A program made the translations under genes and the position numbers. The notes beneath the pieces were generated by a model, which was given only the letters and a program-made list of their open reading frames with translations, ran no database searches and was not told where the DNA came from. A stretch of 64,000 nucleotides of DNA from Cladocopium goreaui. Lineage: Eukaryota > Sar > Dinophyceae > Suessiales > Symbiodiniaceae. Positions 31,951-41,781 of this stretch are shown here, piece after piece (the first letter of the stretch is position 1; each line of letters opens with the position of its first letter). The stretch lies in NCBI GenBank assembly GCA_947184155.2, contig CAMXCT020001540.1, positions 1 through 64,000 of the forward strand, read 5' to 3'.

Positions 31951-32676
31951 ATAGAATACAACCTGTAAACCAGGGTGGGAGGGTGTGGAAAAAATCAAGA
32001 AAACAATCCACAGTGTCTCAATTTGATCCAAAATGGACAGCATACAACATATCATCAGATGCCACCAGATAGTCCGCGCCGTCCAAGTCCACAAACAACT
32101 CATCTCATCCACCGAAGCATCGATCACAGAACCATCAAGCATCAACCCTACACATCAAAAACAAAATCAATAAAAACTTCGACCAAGAGTTCCAGTTTCG
32201 CAAGCCCAAGATTGAAAATAACAATTCAGAGCAAGATCACCAATCCACCATGATCCCATTATAGACTCAACGTTGTATACCTGCAGGGACTACATTACAT
32301 ACCCCCAACAAACCAACCTAATTTTCCCAATTAGTTTCATCACAAGGTTGAGGATTCTGATTCATAAGCATGCAGGTATTCATCACCTTGCGTTGCATAC
32401 ATAGAAGGTATTCACCACCTTCATCCTCACCTCGACTTTCTTTGTGCGGGACATTCAACTCCCTCGTTTCATTGTGCACCGGGTTTTTTGTTAAACCCTT
32501 TACGTCTTAGCCATAAAACTCTATTGGCAAGCCAACAAGAAGCTTATGGCACAACATGTGCACAATAAACGTTCACGCTATATACGCATTACTACAAACG
32601 CCTTACAAACTTATCTGTTGCACAACTCTCCTAACGCGACTCTCACTCTCGTCCAACAAACTTCAATCTCTCTCTT
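31951..32676. other. intergenic sequence up to the LTR retrotransposon
   Basis: Nothing recognised. It ends in a short pyrimidine run (TCTCTCTCTTT) that forms part of the insertion site. Confidence 0.4.
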
Positions 32677-32846
32677 TCTAAACTCCTTTTGAAACACCAA
32701 AGCCTCGGACATCACACGCATTCAACTGCTCATGCGTTTTGCATGACTGTTCTATTTTGGTTTGGTTTGCACCACATTGTGTGGAGTTGTTTTCAACTAG
32801 CAAACACTGTCACCAACGGCTAAAGCGGCATGGAAACATCTAGTTA
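32677..32846 (-). repeat. 3' LTR of copia element
   Basis: 170 bp, identical by eye to the copy at 40606-40775. It is short for an LTR. The sub-terminal AACT/AGTT pair is inverted, but no TG...CA ends are present. Confidence 0.93.
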
Positions 32847-32856
32847 CCCCGCCCTT
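32847..32856 (-). promoter_or_regulatory. polypurine tract
   Basis: AAGGGCGGGG on the minus strand directly abuts the 3' LTR, the expected position of the plus-strand primer for reverse transcription. It is interrupted by a single C. Confidence 0.65.
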
Positions 32857-33179
32857 GGTTTGTGAGCTATTTTGCTCATCACACCAAGCCTGCTAGATGG
32901 CTACATTGGTAAACCAAACAGCTCAAAAGAAAACTTCCGATTTCACGGAGACTGCTGCCAAAGTCTCAGTTCCAGGGTCGTGAAATCACACGGTAGAAAA
33001 ACAGCTTGTCACCTTAAGTGAAACGACTGCTACCTATTGGCTCTCATGTCTCCATGGGATCGCGTTAACCCATGGCAGACTTTTGAAGTCTTTTGTCTCT
33101 GTGGGATCGTGTTAACCCACAGCAGACTTTGAGAACACCTCTGTGGGATCATGTTAGCCCACAGCAGGTCACCTTTGTC

Positions 33180-36100
33180 TCAGGTTTCATTCTCACTTTC
33201 GTTTTCCGCACTTCCATGGTGTATCTCCATCCAAAGTTCTGGGTCAGAAGCTTCTTCTAACGGTATGTTCAAATACCTTCTCAGCTGCTCTGGAAGGTTT
33301 TCTGATCCAGAAGACTCTGAATTCATCTCGGTCTCTGCTGTAGTTTCATTTGCTTCTGCACTTTCACTTTGTCGATTCTCAGCATTGCGAATCCTTCTCA
33401 CCAAGTCCAAACCAACTTGGTAAGCTTGAAAAGCTTGAAAGATTTCGGTCTCTCTTTCATCCATTGACATTTGATGACGAGGAGAGGTTTCGTCATCTGT
33501 CAAGTCCGTCATCGCAACCACGTTGTCCATCATGTGTTGCGACTCACTTTCGGTCATCTCTTCAAAGCAGTAACACGCTCGTATCAGTTGTTGTAAGGTA
33601 TCCATGCGAAACCCATTGACAACGCGATTCACGTTCCTTCGCGCTCGTGCTTCGCATCGATGGTACATCCATACCAACATTCCTTCAACTCTGAACATTG
33701 GACCATTGATCACGCTGGCATAGATGTGACCTAATGATCTCCTGTTCATTGGGTATCTGGAAGTGAGTGGTTCTGCTGCTGGTTCTCGTTCTTGTTGTCT
33801 CTCATTTTCTTCTTCTGGTTCTGGTTCTCCTCCATCGGGTGTCATGAACATCACCCATCCAAGCAGTAGCATGAAAACGCAAACAAAACACATCATGGTC
33901 ATTGGGCTCAACTGCGGTAGCCAATGACCCAAGGCTTCACTGGTGTCTCCCCTCAAGGAGTTTCCAACTGAAACAGCATCTGTCACAACGTTTTCACCTT
34001 CTGCAAGCGACATCAAACTGCATGACGCCAAAATGCGTAGCACTTGCTTTGCTATCTTGTTCAGCTTTGAACCAGGCACTGCTTGATTCTTCTCCAAAAC
34101 AACCTCGCTCACAACCCTCACTTGCTGCTTCAACAGGTCACGGGTCTGCATTCTGGTGAACTCTGCTTCACCAACCTTTTCTCCATTCACAACAAACCCA
34201 AACATGTACAGCAAGCAGTAAAAGCGGTCTCTATTCAATGCCTTTGTGTTCAAGTCAGCTATATTGTGTGTTGTCTTCACCTGCTTGATCTGCAACTCAT
34301 TTGCCGCAACCTTGTCCTGCAGCCATAGCAATCTGCCTTTGATATGGCGCAACCGCCCTGCACCAAGTTTCACTGAAAGCATTCTGACTGCACTGTTGTC
34401 TGTGTGTAGCACCAGGCATCCAACATCATCGTCACACAAGAAAGACACAATGTGATGTAGGTAAAATCCATCACATGTTCCAGCACTGGCTGCATACCAC
34501 TCTGACTCAGTGCTTGACAAAGAAATGCACTTCTGTGTACGGCTTGTACTGTGGACTATCAGTCCATTCAAAACGTGGACTGCAGCGGAAGTTGAGCGTT
34601 GGCTCCCGCTGCCTGACCAGTCTGCATCTGAAAAGGTTTCGAGACAGTTTGGTCTGTCTCCTTCCAAATCACTGCAACCTGCATTCAACGCTTCAAGGAA
34701 ACTGCACCCTTTCACTGTCTGCTGCATCTCAAGCGCATGTAACTCAGTCTGTTTGAGGTACCCAACCAAGCGTCCAAGCTCAAACCATGCTCCAGTTGTC
34801 GGGGACTTCAAACTTGATGCTAAGGTTTTGACAGTGTACTGGATGTCGAAGCGCTGTTGGCTGACATACATTGCAAGGCCAACCAATGATCTGTACTCAG
34901 CTGCCATCGCATCTGAAAGTGGCTGCTGACTGGAAACATTGGTGGTTGAACTCGAAGGTGCACTGGGTGTCTTGCTAAGCTTTGCTGGCTTTCCATTGGC
35001 TTTTGCAAAACGGTCGTACATGGTATGAACATGCTTTGACTCTGAAAACACAGTCATTCCAGCATATCCAGGCTCAACAACATGTAGGCGCTTCAAGAAC
35101 TCAAAGCTCCCACCTTTCTGTCGGTCGACAACGCTGCTGGTCAAACGAAACTCTTGCTCCAAGCCAGGCAGGAAGGTTTCACAAATCCAACCTTGTTCAC
35201 CCAGAAAAAGAATATCATCCACATGCATGACCATTGCAACTTTTCTTTCCACCTTCAAAACACATGGCTGCTCTTTGCAAACGCTGGCACCAAAAAGCTT
35301 TTGCAACTTTTCCACGAAAAATTGGTACCACAACTTCGAAGCATCTCTTTGGCCGGGCAAACACTTCAGTATCACATAGTTGGTTGAACCAAGTCTCACA
35401 ACACGTGGTGTGCTTTGAGGCACCTGCAAGAAGGCATCGCCAATGTCCAAAGTACCCAACACGCTTTGCTCACAAAAACTGTTGGACATTGAAAGGGCTG
35501 GAAGAAGTTTCACTATTGCAGCACTTGAGGAAGGACTGTAAACATCATCACGTACATCCAACCAGTTGTATTCTCTTGCAACGAGTCTGGACCTTCTCAA
35601 CCACGCAGGTCCACTTGAAACCATTTTGCCCTCTGCGTCAAATTGGACACGGGATTTCTTTCTCCACGTTCTGACAAACTTGGCACTTAACTGAGTTCCC
35701 AGCTCCCCTTTGTAGTCTTCATGTTTGCACAAAACTGTCATTCCAAACAAACGCTGAATCTCCACTGTATCTGCAAAGTCATCAACACGTTGAAGTTCTT
35801 CTGAAGACAGCTCAGGCTCAAACTGAGAAAACGGTTGCCACAGGTCGTCCTCAGACATCTCGTTTTGCTGAGGTTCCTGTAAGTCACTCATCTCAACATC
35901 CACTGTGGCTTCCATTGCAAACTCAGAAAACTGCGCATCTGCAAGATACTCATCATTGTCCACATCCATGTGGTAAAGCTCTTCATCACCAACACGCATG
36001 ACTGAAAGTTTCTGGCGCTTTGCACTTGGTTCTGTTGTGTCTTCAACTTCCATGCCTACAGTTTCAACTGCTGGTCTGAGCATCTCCAACGGCGTCGCAG

Positions 36101-39100
36101 GTCCTGGGAGACCAAGGCTAGGAGCAGGATGCCCCGCCTCCTCAGTAGCTTCAGGCACCTGTGCATGAAGTTCAACATTGGGAATTGCTGCAACTGATTC
36201 TGTCGGTCTTTCACCATTTGGATCACTGACAACAGCACTTGCGGGTGGAGGTCTCATACCAACTGCAGGTTGAAGAGGCACAAAATCAGGAATTGGAGTT
36301 GGTGGAACTGTTTCCTCTTCCACATCATCTAATGGCTCTTCACCCATCTCATCATCCAATGGGGGCACTGCAATGCCACCTGTAGCAGTTGAACCTCGTA
36401 AGGTCGGCACGATTCTGTTGCCAATGGTTCCTTCCAGTTGCCATGGAAACACAAGCACCTGTCGATAGTCCTCCATGTGGTCTTCCCATTTTGGAAAAAT
36501 TGCCTTGATTGATCTGGTCAATTTCAACGTTCCTGCAACTGAAGTCAGATACATATCGTTTGTCAGCACCTTTCCAAGGAAAATGCCTGCTCTCCACTTT
36601 GCGTCTGTTTTCTGCTTCACACTGTCCCCAACATAAACCATGATGGGACAGCCAAACTCACAAAGCTTTGCATTGTACGCATGTCCAGCTATGAGTTCAT
36701 ATGGAGTCTGTCCCGCAATCACTCCAAAACGCGTCAAAATCCAGCTGCTATGAACAAAGGCCCAGGCAAATAACGGGTGTTGTGGAGGAATCTCAAAACC
36801 AATCTTCTGAGAAAGTTGATGCAGAAAAACTGAAGCTTGCAATCTGATCCTATCATTTGCCTTTTCCACTGCAGAATTTCCACCATGATCCAAAAGTTTT
36901 GAGTTCTCAACCACTGTACGCAAGTTTGATTGCTGCCGGGCTCTCTGCACGTACTTCTGGACTTGAAGTGTCGTTGGTTCCTGGTCACAACGCAGCATCA
37001 CATCACCATAACCAAGAAAGTTGATGAACCTCAAAATTTCAGCACTCATGTACTTGGTCTGCTTCTTGCTCTGTATTGGAATGCATTGCACTGCACCAGT
37101 ATGTGAATCGTGAACAACAAGCGCTGAGAGTTTTGCCTGTGCATCATCTTCACTGACAGCTTCACAGGTTTTCCCACTGAAACACAAATCCCATGAAATG
37201 ATTGGCAACTCACGGCGCTGCAAAGAACTGGGGTCTGTTCTGTGATGATCTGGGCGTCCCTTACTCATCACGCAAGCAGGACACCAGGGCTGATATGGCA
37301 TGTGTGTCAAGTTGTGGCTTGCCACAACTGCAGGGTCTGTCGGTGGCTCTGCAACCTGAATGCTGTCTGCCTTTCTCTGACTCTCATCAATGGCAACAGC
37401 TGCAAGTTCACGTTCAGCTTCAATTGCACGTTTGTCCAAAGTTGCAAGTATGCGCTCCCACAGTTTTGATTTGCTACCTGACTGACTCACCTGAAGGTAT
37501 GAACATGCAGCCTTCAGCACACTGATAGCTGAAGTGCAAGACACGTCAACTCCAGCAATCTTCACATTGTCTGGACGTGGGGCAATTGCAATTGTTTGTG
37601 GAATTTCAACTGCAACTTCAATGTCCTCCATTTCCTCTGCAACTGCTTCTTGCGCTTCTGGTTGAGGGCGTTGTGCACTCTGTTGCATAGCTGCTGAACC
37701 TGAAGATCTGTCACTGACAACAGGCTCTGAAATCACCATTCCAAAATCTGCAATTGACAGCACACTCTTCGAAAGAAGTGTCAACAAACGTCTGTATCCA
37801 CCTTCAACAATGGGCGCTGCTCTGTCAGACATTGGAAACAAGCGTTCACAGAGTTCAATTACTTCCCAACCTCTGATGTCATGGTATGCAAGTGTTGTGC
37901 GGTAAGGCCAATCCACCACCAAGTAATCTGAAGTGACATCAACAAAACGCTGAGCACCTGAGCTGCAGACTGGAAAGTCACCTACAGTGTACCAACCTGC
38001 CTTCAAGTTCTGCCAGGTGCGAGGAATGTCAACTGAAACTGCTCTCACATCTTGAACCATTCTGATGTCACCTTCAACAACCAGTGAATTGTTTCTGAAC
38101 CCAAGTTCAACGCAAGCTCCACTGCTGTGTGAAAGCACTGGTGGACTGTTGGAACCTGTTGACAAGATTCCCCAACCTGATTTGATCAGTTTTCCAAATG
38201 ACAGCAACGGCACATCCACCTTTTCACTGAAAAACGCTCTCTCCTTGACACGCACCATTTGGCCATCTGTCGATTGAAAAACAAATGTCACATCTCTTAC
38301 ATCAGTGGTTGTGATCTGTTTTCCTTGTGCATCCCTCAAAAACGTTTCTGAGCATGTTGCACTGGGCGTTCCAAGTCCTGACATTGAAAAAGGAAGCAAC
38401 GTGACGTCTGATCCTGAATCAAGCACAATGTCAGAATGTGAAGTTGTTGCAACTGCACGCACATGACACTCTTGTGAAGCTTTGCAACTGTGAACATCTT
38501 CTGAAGCTCTGCAAACGTGGAAACCATCAAACGTCCTACACTTGTCTGCTCTTGCACGTTCTTTCAGTTCACATGGTATGAAATCACTGTTGTAAACCTG
38601 TTTGCATGAAAACTTCATGGGGTCACCGTGCATGACATCGTACAAATCAAACCTGTATGAATTTGCAACACAACGCACGTAGTGCTCGAAGTCGTCAAGC
38701 TGAAAAAGCTCATGCAAGTTGTAAACATCACTGCAAGCACATGCATGGGTTTTGCACAGTGAAAATTCTCTGAAACCTGCATTGCAAACTTCTGAACCGT
38801 TGCAACTGTCTGCAACTCTGCCAGTTGCTGAGACTTTGCAACCTTCTTGAACGTTGTCAGCTGCCGCACTGTTGCAGCTGTCTTGCACTCTGCCAGTTGC
38901 CGCACTGTTGCAACTGTCTCTGCAAACCTTGTCAGTTGCTGAGATTTTGCATCCTTCCTGAATTCTGTCAGTTGCTGCACTGTTGCAACTGTCTCTGCAA
39001 ACATCTGGAAAATCACCTCTGAAAACGTCCGAAAATTCACTGTTTCTGCAAACCTCTGTTGAAACCATGTTCACATTGAAATTGCAAGTTCCATCACCAG

Positions 39101-40457
39101 ACATTCCAGTAAGATCGAAATCCAGCTGTCGAAAAGTCGTGCATGGCTCAGGTTCAAATAAAACGCGTTTGACATTGCCAGAATTGTTGGAAATAACGGG
39201 TTTGTCAGGTTTTGTTTCAGTTTGATTGTTGTTTGAATCATCATGACCTACCAAACGAACCCTACAATCCTTTGCATAGTGACCAAACTTTCCACATCTG
39301 TGACATGTCTGATTGCTCTTGCCAGTATCTTTGCCTTTCTGTCCTTTTCCGCTCTTTGAACCCTTGCTTGAACTGTCAGACTTGCCGGACCATCCAGAAT
39401 TCTGCACAGAGTTTTGTTGATTTCCCCATGAATTGTTCTGCTGAAAACCATAGCCCTTGCCAGAACTGTTGTAACCCTTCTCTCCAAACGATTTGCCCTT
39501 CTGTTTGCCTTTCCCTTTGTCTTTGCCTTTACCGGCATCCTTTGATTTTCCCTTTTTACCTTTTCCTTTCTCAACTCTGTCAACATCCATGGGCACTGCG
39601 GTATCGGCAGCATTGGAAACACTGGCACCTAACGACATGGAGTGGGTCCATCGTATGGTGCTTTGATCAAATCTCAAAGCTGCTTCCCGCAATTCCTCGT
39701 AGGATGTTGTCTCTTTCTTTGTAACCTGTAAAAACGTCTTCAACTGTCCCCCCAAGCACTTCATGAGGACAGCACATTTCAACTCCTCGTTCAACGGAGA
39801 GGCAATCTTCTCGTACTCACGGAAGGAATCCTCCATTTTGAGAACCTGTGGAAGAAGAGCATTTCGCATGTCATAGTTGGGCCATTGCATGATCAGATGC
39901 AAAAGGGCTAACGCTCTGTTCCTGGACGTCGGCTGACATGTTTTGAACAGCTGCCGCACTGCTTCTACTCCATTTCCTTGTTCAACACCTTTCAGCAAAA
40001 GAAGTGGCCGCTGACGCATCAGCGAAGCAAGTAAACCATATAAGAATCCGCTTCTCTTCGTTCTATCCGGCGACTGCTCGACCAAGGGCTGTTCTTCGTC
40101 CATGTGCGAACGAATGTGGTCAAAATCACCAGAAAACTTCGGATCCACTGCTACAACATATTGCTCGACTTGCCACCACCAGTCACGGAACTGTGACAGC
40201 TCTGCCTCGCGATCTTTTGGATCGAACATTCCAGGTTTCGGCAACACCTTAAACCAATCGCCACCTGTTGCTGGCGATGAACTCAAACTTGGAGACATAG
40301 CGTTCACAGCCATCGTTGCTGCAGTAGCTGCACTAGCTGCTGCTTCAGCTGCCTGCACCATTCTCCTGGCGATCTCTGCGCCATCCAAACCAGTAAGACC
40401 CTGGCCTGCTGATGCGGCCGGGCTCCCATCTGCCGTCGGACTGCCAGCTGCGCTCAT
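33180..40457 (-). CDS. copia-type gag-pol polyprotein with C-terminal extension
   Basis: 2425 residues in one frame. Gag fills roughly residues 1-380 and is followed by a Lys/Gly/Ser-rich linker and a CCHC zinc knuckle (C385, C388, H393, C398). A Cys-rich repeat region (about 485-560) precedes the aspartic protease (D680-S681-G682 in LDSGSDVTLLPF). The integrase has an H-x3-H/C-x2-C-like motif (HNLTHMPYQPWCPAC) and likely catalytic D1090, D1158 and E1198. RT carries LDIGDAFLQVP and HVDDILF (D1747-D1748). RNase H has D1944 in FSDADW, SSTESEW and LHTDNSA. Copia polyproteins normally stop soon after RNase H, but this one continues for about 300 residues with a membrane-spanning stretch (about 2186-2205, CFVCVFMLLLGWVMFM) and an acidic tail. 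The ATG at 40457 lies about 150 bp inside the 5' LTR. All expected catalytic motifs are present, so it may be active. Confidence 0.95.
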   Translation of the reverse strand: MSAAGSPTADGSPAASAGQGLTGLDGAEIARRMVQAAEAAASAATAATMAVNAMSPSLSSSPATGGDWFKVLPKPGMFDPKDREAELSQFRDWWWQVEQYVVAVDPKFSGDFDHIRSHMDEEQPLVEQSPDRTKRSGFLYGLLASLMRQRPLLLLKGVEQGNGVEAVRQLFKTCQPTSRNRALALLHLIMQWPNYDMRNALLPQVLKMEDSFREYEKIASPLNEELKCAVLMKCLGGQLKTFLQVTKKETTSYEELREAALRFDQSTIRWTHSMSLGASVSNAADTAVPMDVDRVEKGKGKKGKSKDAGKGKDKGKGKQKGKSFGEKGYNSSGKGYGFQQNNSWGNQQNSVQNSGWSGKSDSSSKGSKSGKGQKGKDTGKSNQTCHRCGKFGHYAKDCRVRLVGHDDSNNNQTETKPDKPVISNNSGNVKRVLFEPEPCTTFRQLDFDLTGMSGDGTCNFNVNMVSTEVCRNSEFSDVFRGDFPDVCRDSCNSAATDRIQEGCKISATDKVCRDSCNSAATGRVQDSCNSAAADNVQEGCKVSATGRVADSCNGSEVCNAGFREFSLCKTHACACSDVYNLHELFQLDDFEHYVRCVANSYRFDLYDVMHGDPMKFSCKQVYNSDFIPCELKERARADKCRTFDGFHVCRASEDVHSCKASQECHVRAVATTSHSDIVLDSGSDVTLLPFSMSGLGTPSATCSETFLRDAQGKQITTTDVRDVTFVFQSTDGQMVRVKERAFFSEKVDVPLLSFGKLIKSGWGILSTGSNSPPVLSHSSGACVELGFRNNSLVVEGDIRMVQDVRAVSVDIPRTWQNLKAGWYTVGDFPVCSSGAQRFVDVTSDYLVVDWPYRTTLAYHDIRGWEVIELCERLFPMSDRAAPIVEGGYRRLLTLLSKSVLSIADFGMVISEPVVSDRSSGSAAMQQSAQRPQPEAQEAVAEEMEDIEVAVEIPQTIAIAPRPDNVKIAGVDVSCTSAISVLKAACSYLQVSQSGSKSKLWERILATLDKRAIEAERELAAVAIDESQRKADSIQVAEPPTDPAVVASHNLTHMPYQPWCPACVMSKGRPDHHRTDPSSLQRRELPIISWDLCFSGKTCEAVSEDDAQAKLSALVVHDSHTGAVQCIPIQSKKQTKYMSAEILRFINFLGYGDVMLRCDQEPTTLQVQKYVQRARQQSNLRTVVENSKLLDHGGNSAVEKANDRIRLQASVFLHQLSQKIGFEIPPQHPLFAWAFVHSSWILTRFGVIAGQTPYELIAGHAYNAKLCEFGCPIMVYVGDSVKQKTDAKWRAGIFLGKVLTNDMYLTSVAGTLKLTRSIKAIFPKWEDHMEDYRQVLVFPWQLEGTIGNRIVPTLRGSTATGGIAVPPLDDEMGEEPLDDVEEETVPPTPIPDFVPLQPAVGMRPPPASAVVSDPNGERPTESVAAIPNVELHAQVPEATEEAGHPAPSLGLPGPATPLEMLRPAVETVGMEVEDTTEPSAKRQKLSVMRVGDEELYHMDVDNDEYLADAQFSEFAMEATVDVEMSDLQEPQQNEMSEDDLWQPFSQFEPELSSEELQRVDDFADTVEIQRLFGMTVLCKHEDYKGELGTQLSAKFVRTWRKKSRVQFDAEGKMVSSGPAWLRRSRLVAREYNWLDVRDDVYSPSSSAAIVKLLPALSMSNSFCEQSVLGTLDIGDAFLQVPQSTPRVVRLGSTNYVILKCLPGQRDASKLWYQFFVEKLQKLFGASVCKEQPCVLKVERKVAMVMHVDDILFLGEQGWICETFLPGLEQEFRLTSSVVDRQKGGSFEFLKRLHVVEPGYAGMTVFSESKHVHTMYDRFAKANGKPAKLSKTPSAPSSSTTNVSSQQPLSDAMAAEYRSLVGLAMYVSQQRFDIQYTVKTLASSLKSPTTGAWFELGRLVGYLKQTELHALEMQQTVKGCSFLEALNAGCSDLEGDRPNCLETFSDADWSGSGSQRSTSAAVHVLNGLIVHSTSRTQKCISLSSTESEWYAASAGTCDGFYLHHIVSFLCDDDVGCLVLHTDNSAVRMLSVKLGAGRLRHIKGRLLWLQDKVAANELQIKQVKTTHNIADLNTKALNRDRFYCLLYMFGFVVNGEKVGEAEFTRMQTRDLLKQQVRVVSEVVLEKNQAVPGSKLNKIAKQVLRILASCSLMSLAEGENVVTDAVSVGNSLRGDTSEALGHWLPQLSPMTMMCFVCVFMLLLGWVMFMTPDGGEPEPEEENERQQEREPAAEPLTSRYPMNRRSLGHIYASVINGPMFRVEGMLVWMYHRCEARARRNVNRVVNGFRMDTLQQLIRACYCFEEMTESESQHMMDNVVAMTDLTDDETSPRHQMSMDERETEIFQAFQAYQVGLDLVRRIRNAENRQSESAEANETTAETEMNSESSGSENLPEQLRRYLNIPLEEASDPELWMEIHHGSAENESENET
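38810..39004 (-). repeat. in-frame Cys-rich tandem repeat inside gag-pol
   Basis: Units of about 24 codons (CRDSCNSAATDR, QEGCKISATDKV and variants) recur two to three times between the zinc knuckle and the protease. At DNA level the block GCACTGTTGCAACTGTCTCT recurs. The repeats keep the frame, so copy number could vary without breaking the protein. Confidence 0.8.
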
Positions 40458-40587
40458 TGAGCAAAATCCCTGAGTTGTACCCTAGATTCCAGCTGTAAAA
40501 ACCAATGGCAGTATGGCTCGAGTCGCACCCAACAAACGGGCACTACAACCAACCTAGCCGGATGCCCTCACCGCAGTGTTTGCGGAT

Positions 40588-40605
40588 CCTCGGGCTCCGC
40601 TACCA
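40588..40605 (-). promoter_or_regulatory. primer binding site (initiator-Met-tRNA-like)
   Basis: Directly downstream of the 5' LTR the minus strand reads TGGTAGCGGAGCCCGAGG. TGGTAGCG is complementary to a tRNA 3' end ...CGCTACCA, as in the initiator methionine tRNA used by Ty1. The exact tRNA species is inferred by analogy, and only the first 8-10 nt match what I can recall. Confidence 0.65.
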
Positions 40606-40775
40606 TCTAAACTCCTTTTGAAACACCAAAGCCTCGGACATCACACGCATTCAACTGCTCATGCGTTTTGCATGACTGTTCTATTTTGGTTTGGTTTGCA
40701 CCACATTGTGTGGAGTTGTTTTCAACTAGCAAACACTGTCACCAACGGCTAAAGCGGCATGGAAACATCTAGTTA
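40606..40775 (-). repeat. 5' LTR of copia element
   Basis: Identical by eye to 32677-32846 and expected to carry the promoter of the element. I could not identify a TATA box with confidence. Confidence 0.93.
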
Positions 40776-40974
40776 CTCTTCCAATCTTTTTTTAATCCTC
40801 CCATTTGATATTACGCACTTCACTTTTCTCGGGGACAAATCAATTGAATCCATAATTCATCCATCTGCAACTTTGCGCATCTATACATTCTCAACCTGAT
40901 ACAGGTTTCATCCATGCAGTTGAAAACATCCACCACACAGGTAGCACAATACTCCCACTTCAGTTACGGCAACA

Positions 40975-41544
40975 TTACCATTGTACCAACGACTGTGCAA
41001 AAGTACACACCGGCATCGTAGCTTCGAATAACTCGAGGCCAGAAAAATCATCTCTGCTCGGACCATCAGCAATATTCGAATCGGAGGGCACTCTCGCAAA
41101 CCAAAAATATGTAGGGCCCCTCATCTCAATATATTCCAAACTCCGCAGCAACTCTCTCCACTCTCTCTCTCTCTCGGAAGATGTCCCTTTGATAAGAGAT
41201 CTCATCGACGGTATGATAACTCGGCGACCTTTCAAGAAAATATACCAATGATATCTCGCCAAAACAACCGCATATAATTCCACCAATCCAAAAATATACT
41301 TCTTGCCATCCATCCACCTGGTTACCAAAGAACCATCGAGGCGTCCACCAAAATATTGTCTGGTACCGCCGCATATCAAAACTCCTCCAACCGATGCCAC
41401 ATACGAGCCATCATCGGCCAGCTCGCACGCACCAGCCACACTCCGGAAAAAAAATGGCTGAGGAAAAACGACCGCAGTTTCAGCCGTGTTTACGCAGTTT
41501 GAGAACCAGGAATAGAATTTCCTCAACCTGTGAAGACGGCTCAA
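40975..41544 (-). pseudogene. RNase H domain remnant of another retroelement
   Basis: A 189-codon frame with the C-terminal half of an RT-linked RNase H. It contains a GGVLICGG core, the acidic helix VELYAVVLARYHW and the end motif WFARVPSDSNIADGPSRDD, as in YR-type and other dinoflagellate retroelements. The usual third acidic segment (FIDN-like) is replaced by IIPSM, and no RT precedes it, so it is a broken fragment. The copia element inserted about 200 bp downstream of its end. Confidence 0.6.
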
Positions 41545-41592
41545 GGCTTCGTCTGACGTGAGAAATTACAGAACCGTAACAGACACGTTACT

Positions 41593-41781
41593 TTAAAGGG
41601 ACTTAGTGTCAACTGACTGACCTTCGTGTTTGGCCTGTGTGGTCTGAGCGAAAAGTTGCTGAGCCAGCGTTGGTACTTGAGAAGTGTCAGGGTTGAACGA
41701 ACCTGTTTCTTTGTCCTTTAGGCGCTGCGCGCTACGCTGCCCCTTGTAGTGTACGAGTTTCGCAACTTTGATGCCGAGCAA
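41593..41781 (-). pseudogene. short coding-like frame upstream of the RNase H remnant
   Basis: 62 codons with protein-like composition (YKGQRSAQRLKDKETGSFN, VPTLAQQLFAQTTQAKHEGQ), ending 48 bp before the RNase H frame. It may be a piece of the same dead retroelement or an unrelated exon. Confidence 0.3.

Larger units (their letters stand above)
32677..40775 (-). mobile_element. complete Ty1/copia-type LTR retrotransposon
   Basis: An 8.1-kb element on the minus strand with LTRs at 40606-40775 (5') and 32677-32846 (3') that I read as identical over 170 bp. The flanks carry a 5-bp direct repeat CTCTT (32672-32676 and 40776-40780), the target duplication size usual for copia elements. A tRNA-like primer site follows the 5' LTR and a purine-rich tract precedes the 3' LTR. 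One unbroken 2425-codon gag-pol frame fills the interior with the order gag, protease, integrase, RT, RNase H, which is diagnostic for Ty1/copia. Identical LTRs and an intact frame indicate recent insertion. The LTR ends (TAACTAG...TTTAGA on minus) lack the usual TG...CA. Confidence 0.93.

Noticed and set aside
38615-39724. 141-, 126- and 170-codon frames overlapping the copia gag-pol
   Set aside because: Shadows of the repetitive gag-pol sequence in other frames.
40571-40605. Possible whole tRNA 3' half next to the copia LTR
   Set aside because: Only the CGCTACCA-like end fits. The stem upstream (CCGC...GCGG) is at the wrong distance, so it is a primer site, not a tRNA gene.
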